Shown one piece after another: positions 56,001 to 64,000 of a stretch of DNA of 64,000 nucleotides. A program made the translations under genes and the position numbers. The notes under the pieces were generated by a model that worked only from the letters and a program-made list of their open reading frames with translations, did no database searches and was not told the DNA's origin. The stretch is from Apostichopus japonicus (lineage: Eukaryota > Echinodermata > Holothuroidea > Aspidochirotida > Stichopodidae), in the NCBI RefSeq assembly GCF_037975245.1, contig NC_092564.1:3499984-3563983 (forward strand). The letters are read 5' to 3'. Every line of letters starts with the position of its first letter. Position 1 is the stretch's first letter.

Positions 56001-59000
56001 ATGATTCTTTGGTTCAGTTCATTGCATAACTGTAAGACTACTGTGACAGTAGTGAAGAATGTGTGGTATAGTGTACAGTACTGATTTCGCTTAACTCCCG
56101 TTGAAAAAAAAATCAACGATCGATAACAAAAGTTGAAAATCGTTGAAAATCGATTAAAAACGAATAATTTCGTTGACAAGATTTAGACTACTGCGGGCAC
56201 GGTTGTCAACAAAGTTTCAACGAAATTTCCACGAAAGTTATCGCGATCAAAAACCGCCAAGGCAATTCTAGACATATCAAGGTTGTGACTTGCGTTGAAT
56301 CCTTAGTGTAACTACAGCCGTTTTCAGACTATACCAGAAGTTGCCGAGGAATATTACAAACGTTGCAAAAGTTTGATTGTATATAAGACAGAGTTAGTTC
56401 TGTACTAGGTGTTTGAAAAAATGATTTGGCTAGGATAATAAAAACTAGTCTTGGTCGATCGTAACAAGCACATTCTACGACTGTTATAGGCTAGTATTTA
56501 ACTAGGATAAGTTTAAGTTAACTCACCAAGGAACGCAGTGTCAGAAAAACAAGGAAAGAAATATCAACAATGAAACAGTACTTTCGTAGCTGGATATCAA
56601 AGAGATCTTTATTCCCAATAAATTCCTGTGTTACTTGACGTACTACAGTACCGTTTACTACAGAACCGCACTCTCAAACTTTTCTGCATTCCGACCAAAA
56701 AACCTCCCCCGGCTTCAATGCACGCAAAAAAAAACAAAAAAAAAACCTGTTATTTTCCCCCTAACCCGTTACTGTAAATTGCCCGCGAATGCAGATGGAC
56801 TGCCCTGGTAATTAAGGTCGCAGCCTGGGTCTGGGCCACCTATAGTATGCTGCTTACATGTGCATTCCCTACCCTGGATATCCCCACCACCAAACTTTCT
56901 TGAGAGGCTTAGTCCAATCATAAACCTGGCTTTGTCAAATTCACGCCTACCATATGTTAATTAGCATAGTATTTTATCTTCGTGGGGGTTTAGCACTGCA
57001 GAACCTTTGGCTGGCTGCCTCTAGAAGCAAACATTATTTTACCCCCCTACTGTTCGTAATGGAATGGATGTTACCTGTTACTAAGTTAATTGAAACCCAA
57101 ATATTCATTCATATATATAAGTAGAACAATCCAGCAGGGATAGAAAGTTTATCTTGAATGAACCAATCAGAAGTCGTGCTATTAATAAAACTTGAAAACA
57201 CCTGGCCAGCAAGAGAGTTGCAAACAATTGTTTCCATGACTACTAAGAAAATAAAGCAGTGACTTGGGGCCCACGTTGGGTAGATTTCTGTGGAAAATGA
57301 ATATATTTTCATTGCTTATTTGAGTATTGTATATTGAGAAGAGTTGATCAAACATTAGTAGGGAGGGCTTTGAACTAGCCTGACGGCTTTCAACTGGCCT
57401 GACACCATGTAAATTTAATTTAATGAGAAGGGGGAGTTTTTATGAGTCTCATCCCGGTATGCGTCACATGAGAAGTAAATGTTTTGTTTTTCGGTTTTAT
57501 CATCGTTTTTCAAGTGGAACAACTCATAAAATCATATCAAATGAAAATAATATATATTTGAATATCCTTCTCTAGTTTTACTAATCAGGAATGTTTGATA
57601 AGGCATGCAATGCATCGTTCGAAAATGTAATTTTAAAGTAGAATTGAAAATGAACGACATAAAACAATATCTGTGAAGCGTGTGGAGCACAACTTTGAAT
57701 ATTCGTTGTGAAAGAAAACATAATGAACGATGTTTACTGCGTAAATAAATTTCGCGGAACTGGTATAGAGAAATTACGTACTGCAGCTTACGTCAGAGAA
57801 GCTCATAAATGACACAGGTGGATAGAGCGCATCAAAATTCGGTTTAGGAAATCCCTATACAGCCGACAAAAGTCGATGTCTCCTTCCGTTTTCGAGTTAT
57901 AAGCGATTTTGTGTTTTTGCGATATGGCTTTCAGTATATTTTCATTGAATAAGGTCGTTTTTTTTGTGTGTGTTTAAATAAGGGTGTGACCTAACAGATA
58001 TTTCGCTAACCGTTTCACCGTATCGCTTGCCGGTCGGTTAAACGTTTAAACGCCGTTTCCCGATCGCGGCTTTTTCGACTCGACTCGACCTCGACCGTCA
58101 CTCGACTTTTAATCAAAATAGGACGTTATGAGTACAATAATTAAGGTTTTCTTTTCCAGCAGGTAGCAATTCAGGCAGCAAGACAACGATCAGTGTATGT
58201 TAATTACTAATTAGGCCCAATAATATTGCGAACCTTTCGTGTAATAATAATTGTCTAACACACATGATCAGTATTCATGGTCTTCAGAAGTTCAGATCAC
58301 TGAATTTATATAACTCCGCCTTCGGCAACATCGTAACTTTTGAAGAAAAAAAAACAATATATTTGTCTATCACAAGATTTTAAACAAAAACTCGCCTAAA
58401 TTAGCAAACTTACCCACCTTTCCTACTTACTCATTAAAAGTCATGTTAAGGAAACAAATTACGCACGCACGTGTTCTGCGATGGGTTGTAAAAATCAAGT
58501 TCAAACTGGTTTTAGCAGCCTCTGATTTCATTTTCTTTCTCTTGTGTCACATACATGATACAGTACCTTACATTTGATATGAAAGTAACTTCAACAACAG
58601 CTTCCCAAAATTTGTGTCGCAATATGTTAAGATTTAACCACGCTGCGCAGTACCATTCATAATTTGCCTATTACACTAAAATTTACACTCGGCGTCCAGA
58701 TGGCGGGAGAATTTAACATCATGTTCAATGTGTTGTGTCGTTCCCATGGTGCGATGAACTTGGGCAAGTTGCCAAGTTCGAATGTCAATGACCTACTTAT
58801 GTTCTGTGACCAATGTCAGTGGGAATTATGTGTGTAAAAACTTGGGTTTTTCAATGTGTTATATATATAGAAGTTTTAACGTAAGCGGAGCGAATTTTAG
58901 GGCGGCTCGTTGATTGTGAGGAAGCACTTATCTAAGCATCAATATTTGTGAAGAATATCGTAAGTTTTTCGTATTCATTCATTTCCATTTATGTTTGCCG

Positions 59001-62000
59001 CAATCCCGCCCGCAATGCATGCACAGCATAATACCATGTGTGAAAAAAATGGCTGTACACGTGCGGACCTGAGAGAGCAAACTGGCCATGTGTTGTTAAT
59101 GTTATAACGGTACTTTCTGGAACGACCATTTGCGTCTTTTGGGGTTAATATATTTTCACACGGGATTTCACCATGCCATTGATCGATGTACACGGGTGAT
59201 ATGTCGCAAATATAAACTGAGAAAACGAATTGACGACAGTCATGAGCTCATGACTATTGACCTACTACTTTAGTTATATTGAACACATTATTCATGCCTA
59301 AAACATCGTTTTTCTGTTTTTTATAGATAGTTTGCAGTACATTACTAAGTTCTTTACATATTTTTGAATAATTTTCATGTTTAAAATGTAAACAAAATAG
59401 AAAAAAATAAAAAGAGAAAACGCCTTTTTGAAAAATGGAAGCGTCCTCGCAGAATGGGCGGGGCATCTTTATTTTGCTTCAAGTAACATGTTTTCGCTCG
59501 GAAACAAAGTTTCATACTTCAACTCTCATAAAAACCAAATTTACATCTCTTAAAAATAACTATTTTTAGTAATCTGCAAGTAAACCAAGTTTATATGTCC
59601 ATTCATTGTTATTTAAATGGTTAAACAGAACTTCAACTTATCTGGAAGGGTGCCTCGTGGTACATAGCTTGTACTGCAGCCCTCTATTAGACCTGGCCAA
59701 GTTAAGACTTATGTCACTGTGTTTGGGGTTCACAGTAAGGAAACGTCCCCCGCCAGTTTAGCTACATGAATTTATGTGCATTACTACTCATACAAGCCTG
59801 AGAATGCTCTTGTAAATATTCCCTCTTTCAAACGACTGTACCAAAGTCTAATTGATACTGATAAACGAAGTTACGCATTTTCCGACGATTCGCGTAACCA
59901 CATATTGACCTTCTATTTCGTTTACAAAAGAATTTCAACGCATCGTTGAAAATTCCACGAAGGAAATGACTGAGATAACCAATCGTTAAAATTCGGGGAA
60001 TTTCGATAAAAATCGGGGAATTTCGATTAAAAAAACGTAGAAATCCGATTATTTTTCTTTCAACGAATTTTAACGGGAGTTAAGCGAAATCAGTACTGTA
60101 CTCAATCTGTTTCTGTATGAAGTATACAGATGTAGACCACTATCGCTGCAAATAGCAATTTGATCAATAATTCATAATGTCATTAAAAGTGAGTCAAATT
60201 GATAAGTCTTTGCTCTTTTGTAACAGAACACATGACTCAAACTGAACGTTGAAGTATTGTGCCCCTCCGACACCCCCGCCCCTCCCCCATATAGGATGTA
60301 AGCTACCCACAGCAAGTACTAAGACTCAACACAGCCTAAACTAATGCTAATGATGACCATACCCACTTGAGAGAATGTATTTTTGCACATTTTTCTTTGA
60401 GCTAGTACGTTTACTTGGTCTGAAGCGTTCTGTTATTCAAGATTGTCGGTCAATTTTTTTTTTTTTTTGGAAAAGAAATTGAATATTTATTCATTCATTT
60501 ATCTAATTAGAAAAAACAAATGTTGCTTTATGATCTCATTCCATACTTTAATGCACTGTTTTGCAATTGGTTACTACTTTCTGGCCAATCGATCAACTTA
60601 ACAAAATTTCAATTAAAATGAAATTGAAATTTGAACAATCTAGCAATTGAACAAGCTTTCTCACCAGTTAGGCTGACTCTATTTATTATTAGTTTTTTAA
60701 AAAAAATTTTTCTTAATTTATTTTTTAATGTTATCATCCAGACATCTAATTTCATACTCGTAATAAACATATGAAGAAGGCAAACTGGTAATCTATCAAT
60801 TTACCTCTTGGATTATTGAAGGTACTGAATACCACTTTTACAGGACTTTTTTTATCGCATTGTATTAAGAATGAAGAGAAGTCAATATAAACAGGTAAAG
60901 AAGTGTTTGTAGTGATCTTTTCTGTGTTTTTTTGTTTTCAGTGGACTTTGATTATCCAGAGATAGATGAGAAACCCCCAGCACCGACACCTACCCAGGAA
61001 GACTCAACGGTTACCCCAGCAACTTCATCTGGGCAGATTCCCCCAAAATCTACTCCATCAGTAAATAGGACTCTGAAACCTCTAGTCAGTAGTGGTAATC
61101 CATCTCCAGTTAATGGCCTGACAACCCCAGTTGTTTCAAAAAATGGTGAAAATGCTCAGGAGAAGGGTCAAAACCCAAATCAGACTGCAGTGGATGGTCA
61201 ACCTGGACAGCCTAAGCTGGTTTCTCCCTCGACTCCTGTGAACCAATGGAACGGAGACATTCATCCGGACCAACGAAAACCTCAGATACCTGCCGTGGAC
61301 AGAGCGTCAAAGCCGCCGCAGAAGGTCAAAGGAAGCATGGCCAATGGTTTAGATTCCAAAAACGAACCGGAAGAGAAAAAGGTGGTGAATGGCAACGCCG
61401 AGGAGAAACTAGAAAGAGAGAGACAGGAACAATCAGATGCGGCAGAGAGACAGGAGTTAGAAAGATTGAGGCAGAAGGAGGAGGAGGTTAGAGGACAATT
61501 GGAGAAGATGAGGATGGAGAAGACAAGGATAGAGAATAGCGAGCTAAAGAAAGAGAACCAGGCGTTGGAGGAGAAGATCCGGCAATATCAGGAGGAAATG
61601 ACCAGTCTGACCTCTGAGATGGAGACTCATAAAGCTAGACTGAATGCGAAACCTCAAACTGAAAAAGGTAACAGCATCTTACTATTACTCCTTGTCTTAA
61701 TATCTCTGTAGTTTGTGACAGATGTCAAAAGAAATGGGCAGATGAATTTATTATAGATACCGGAACATTAAGCAAGGAGTTAAAGGGTTGCAAAAGGGTC
61801 TTTCTCACTGAGAATACAGTACTTTTTTTAAGACTGACAGTTGTTGAGAATAGTTGTCGGCTTATCTCTCACAACTGTTTATCCGTAGAATTTTTCACGA
61901 TTTTTGTAAACATTTTCTTGTACACTTGTAATGGACCGTGAGTAGAAAATATGGTTTTAGAAAATGCCTGGATCAATTTCTACTATAATGTTCTTGACGG

Positions 62001-63627
62001 ATACAGCCAAAACTGCATTGTATTTTTCAATCGCAATGTACTTTTAAGAATATGGGCAGATATTCTGATTTTCAAGGAAGCTTTGCAATGTGGTTTCAAC
62101 TTCACCTCCATATTCTGTCAGATAAATGGGATGTACCATACTAAGTAATGGGCATTGAACGTTACAGAATTATCTCCCTCTTCTTCCCCATTGTTGGCAT
62201 CGATAATGCAGTAGTAGTAAATATTCCTCCTGTCTTTTTGATCAGCTGCTGCCAAGAGAAGTAGTAGCACATCACCAGTAAAGGCGACCACCACCTCCAA
62301 CGACAACGGTGGAAAAGTAAACAATGTTCAACCTTCGTCGTCGAATCAACCAGATGCAACTCATTCTGAAGGTAAATCAAAGACTGCCCATGTAGCACCA
62401 CCAGCAGCTAACAAAGCCACAAATCTACCAGCTGGCTGGGAAATGAAATGGAATGAAAAGAACCAGAGATATTTTTACGTTGACCATAGCACAAAAACAT
62501 CCCATTGGGAGCTACCAGCCAAGGCAGCGTCTCTACCAGCTGCCGTGGAAAAGACTTCAAAACCAGCAGCTGCTGCAAAAGAGCAAACAAAACCAGGTGA
62601 AGTAAATGTAATTGTAGCGATTAACTAAATCTTTAGAAACATTTTTCCTGGGTTTTGGTTTGGATCATCATTACACAAACCAACATTCAGGCATCCTTTC
62701 CTCTTGTAGCTGTTATTTACTTGTACCTGGTTAAGGGTTGGAATAGTTACACAGCTTTTTGTTTTCAGCAAGGGAATCATTGATTCTTGATGACCTGTTG
62801 TTTTAAGCACGATCTGTTTTTAATGTAATTTTCATTGTGGCTTTCTTTTCTGTTGTAGATTCAAAGTTTATTTTGTTCAGTTTTGATAAATATGTTTATA
62901 ATACAGTTTCACTAGTCTGATGGTAGCCAATTCAAAGTAAAATACAGCTTCTCAGTTTGCTGTTGTGTCTAGGTACAATGGTTTTACCTTCTGAGATATT
63001 TTTTGTAACTCTAAAATGGTCATAGATAACAAGCAAACTGTCTATTAAGAGCTGATGATGACCATAAATACTTGAGAAAATTGCACTGATACATTTTTCA
63101 ATGAACCAGTACGTTTACTTGGTCTGAAGCATTTTAAACGAGTGATATCTTTGATGGATGGGTATCAGTGTGATGAGGGTGGGGGGGAGGGAGGGAGGGG
63201 GATATATTTCAGTATTGGTATGTTGATTAATACCCCAAGTTGTTACTCAACGTCCTCCATTAATCTAGCCAGGTGCAGTATTATTTGCAGGACTGATTTT
63301 GACCATAAATGTCTTTGATACATTTAATTTAGTGACAAATAATAGTTTTGTGACTCATAAGGTTGTAAAACTGTTTCATTCATGTTCATTCTCTTTTCTG
63401 TTTGGAATAGATTCTCTAAAGCTAGCTAAGCCTGCTCCATCCTCATCACCAGAGAGACAACCACAGGGTACAACTAGAGTCCCCTTGAAGTCGGAATCGA
63501 CAGAATCTCCTGTACAGACCACTCTGAAACGGTCCTTCTCCTCACCAAACATTGCTAAGATGGTGGTCGATGAAGAACAGTCTCGAAAAATACCACCTTT
63601 CGACAGAAACAAGAAGCCTGCCAATAG
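49965..63627 (+). CDS. USP8: USP8/UBPY ubiquitin carboxyl-terminal hydrolase, 5' part (10 coding exons, continues off window)
   Basis: Exons: 49965-50062, 50566-50710, 51225-51310, 52473-52606, 52761-52920, 54492-54654, 55738-55885, 60942-61667, 62246-62596 and 63411-63627. All junctions are GT-AG with matching phases, giving 742 complete codons. Domains: N-terminal USP8 dimerisation/MIT helices (about 1-110), rhodanese (about 155-290) with LILEGGYLDW in place of a catalytic-Cys loop, SH3-binding motifs PSVNRTLKP (350-358) and PAVDRASKP (428-436), a charged coiled coil (about 455-545), a WW domain (614-645), a 14-3-3 motif RSFSSP (711-716) and PPFDRNKKP (732-740). In animals USP8 deubiquitinates endocytosed receptors and ESCRT-0 on endosomes through STAM binding. 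The catalytic USP domain is missing only because the window ends. Confidence 0.96.
50566..50710 (+). CDS. USP8: USP8 exon 2: MIT/dimerisation helices
   Basis: 145 nt. Reads LAKTADKVLGAADSAYKTLD, then EERGYILYMRYVFCWKII, the conserved EER-x-Y-x-LYM-x-Y core. Confidence 0.95.
51225..51310 (+). CDS. USP8: USP8 exon 3: end of dimerisation domain
   Basis: 86 nt. Reads KYYNNFFGNKNIKRALEHAD then ELSGSLES, matching the NIKKA-x-E-x-A-x-x-L-x-x-SL pattern of the family. Confidence 0.93.
51575..52235. repeat. USP8: About 20-bp tandem repeat in USP8 intron 3
   Basis: A unit like CACTACAGTACACTCCAGCC is repeated about 30 times with point changes and an occasional CACTATAACACTC variant. Confidence 0.95.
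52473..52606 (+). CDS. USP8: USP8 exon 4: charged linker
   Basis: 134 nt. RYQDKKEEEELKDKLSKG and an acidic, Gln-rich linker. Phase 1 out. Confidence 0.92.
52761..52920 (+). CDS. USP8: USP8 exon 5: rhodanese domain, first half
   Basis: 160 nt. LRAKDLYDAIRGKDFSVLVM then DVRSSSQYSESQI, the rhodanese strand with the D-x-R motif. Confidence 0.95.
53491..53575. repeat. Dispersed repeat, copy 1 (USP8 intron 5)
   Basis: Starts GATGACCATA and ends ACGTTTACTTGGTCTGAAGC. The same strand and order recur at 60352-60427 and 63057-63131. Confidence 0.8.
53740..54230. repeat. GA-rich stretch with retroelement-like leader
   Basis: 53853-53890 carries ACGTTTCGATCCTAGCAGG, then ATCTTCTTCAAGGG, followed by low-complexity GA-rich DNA and a G-run (54166-54177). 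The minus-strand ORF here (159 codons) is a low-complexity Pro/Leu/Ser product of this composition. Confidence 0.6.
54492..54654 (+). CDS. USP8: USP8 exon 6: rhodanese domain, middle
   Basis: 163 nt. KEWNQRGHFDYIVLMDW then LASLKDALYK, the conserved W-x-x-RG and YIVL-x-DW blocks. Confidence 0.95.
55085..55680. repeat. USP8: 79-bp tandem repeat in USP8 intron 6
   Basis: About 7.5 copies of a unit with GACTTGTTACAATTATGACT and GAATGACCTGTTACAAGTC. Starts near 55094, 55173, 55252 and 55331 give a spacing of 79 bp. Confidence 0.95.
55738..55885 (+). CDS. USP8: USP8 exon 7: rhodanese domain, end
   Basis: 148 nt. HEPLILEGGYLDWILRYP. In active rhodaneses this loop carries a Cys; here it does not, as in other USP8 proteins. 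Confidence 0.95.
56073..60101. mobile_element. 4-kb element with terminal inverted repeats (Tc1/mariner- or pogo-like ends)
   Basis: Left end GTACAGTACTGATTTCGC then TTAACTCCCGTT is repeated exactly, inverted, at 60072-60101 (about 30 bp). Weaker inverted similarity continues inward (CGTTGAAA and ATCGATTAAAA motifs). Counting CAGTACTG as the end, the flank is TA on both sides. No transposase recognised. Confidence 0.72.
60352..60427. repeat. Dispersed repeat, copy 2 (USP8 intron 7)
   Basis: GATGACCATA, CTTGAGAGAATG, ACATTTTTC and ACGTTTACTTGGTCTGAAGC in order. Closest to copy 3. Confidence 0.82.
60942..61667 (+). CDS. USP8: USP8 exon 8: proline-rich region and coiled coil
   Basis: 726 nt, phase 1 in and out. 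Starts LDFDYPEIDEKPPAP. Carries two P-x-V-(D/N)-R-x-x-K-P motifs (PSVNRTLKP and PAVDRASKP), then a Glu/Lys/Arg-rich heptad region. Failure to splice at 61667 would add about 14 hydrophobic residues and stop. Confidence 0.95.
62246..62596 (+). CDS. USP8: USP8 exon 9: WW domain
   Basis: 351 nt. The WW domain reads LPAGWEMKWNEKNQRYFYV then DHSTKTSHWELP, with both signature Trp (618 and 641), the aromatic YFY cluster, His634 and the final Pro644. Confidence 0.95.
63057..63131. repeat. Dispersed repeat, copy 3 (USP8 intron 9)
   Basis: GATGACCATA, CTTGAGAAAAT, ACATTTTTCAATGAACCAGT and ACGTTTACTTGGTCTGAAGC. Confidence 0.82.
63411..63627 (+). CDS. USP8: USP8 exon 10: 14-3-3 motif and third SH3-binding motif
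   Basis: 217 nt, phase 2 out at AG/GTAAGT. LKRSFSSPNIAKM matches the mode-I 14-3-3 motif R-S-x-pS-x-P at Ser714. PPFDRNKKP is a variant of the STAM-type SH3 ligand with Phe in place of Val/Ile. Confidence 0.94.
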
Positions 63628-64000
63628 GTAAGTTTGAAGAAATGTGGGAATGATGTGTGCTGTAAAGGGTTTTGGCACAGACATCATGAACAATGAAACA
63701 AAATTAAAAAAAGGCAGATCTCTTTATCCTTTTAGCAGATGCTGTATGCCAACTCACTTACTGTTTGCTTCAAAATGATTGACGCATGAGTTATATAATG
63801 TACTTTGTAATAAGTGTGAGCAAAGTGTGTACAGGTTTTGACTAATAGTAATATAGTGAATACATTAAAAGTCAATACAAATCTTTTAGGTTGGTAAAGC
63901 TCTCCATGATCAATTCATAGCATAGAATCTTTGTCCATTCAATCTATGGCATAAAAGGATTGTTATAATAAGAACTTTTAAATTGCACTACTGTACAGTG

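Larger units (their letters stand above)
55886..60941. other. USP8: USP8 intron 7 (5.1 kb)
   Basis: The longest intron seen in the gene. Most of it (56073-60101) is one inverted-repeat-bounded element. The rest includes dispersed repeat copy 2 (60352-60427) and AT-rich sequence. No exon found. Confidence 0.75.

Overview
The window is eukaryotic, AT-rich animal DNA. Its genes are split by GT-AG introns, and it holds tRNA-headed SINEs, DNA-transposon remnants, a broken non-LTR retrotransposon and many tandem repeats. The proteins and repeats fit a marine invertebrate deuterostome, perhaps an echinoderm. That placement is an inference from gene style and not a database match.

Left part (1-36805, minus strand): two tandem paralogues of a large cell-surface protein. 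Each has a signal peptide, an LRRNT cap, a row of leucine-rich repeats encoded mostly by one exon per repeat (about 72 nt, all phase 2), a cysteine-rich GCC2/GCC3 (ephrin-receptor-like) and EGF-like stalk, and a polytopic membrane domain of about eight hydrophobic segments. Gene B (20110-36805) appears complete: 20 exons join in frame to 1130 codons plus a stop. Gene A (998-12898) has 13 exons (905 codons); its last two exons should lie just beyond the left edge. B has about 15 LRRs and A about 10. The 3' halves, including the intron and a TGAGATGGAA satellite, are nearly identical, while the ectodomains have diverged. I do not recognise an established gene name; a recognition receptor is an inference.

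Middle (36806-49901): no host gene was found. It holds a SINE, a 332-bp tandem duplication, a MITE, a dead CR1/Jockey-like retrotransposon on the minus strand and a hAT-like element with a perfect 8-bp target duplication.

Right part (49902-64000, plus strand): the 5' two thirds of the USP8 (UBPY) deubiquitinase gene. Ten coding exons (743 residues so far) encode the N-terminal MIT/dimerisation domain, an inactive rhodanese domain, STAM SH3-binding motifs, a coiled coil, an intact WW domain and a 14-3-3 motif. The catalytic USP domain must lie beyond the right edge. Introns carry tandem repeats and a 4-kb element with terminal inverted repeats.

The surface-receptor genes and USP8 are divergently oriented neighbours. 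USP8 acts on endosomes, where it deubiquitinates receptors, but nothing in the sequence links the two functionally.
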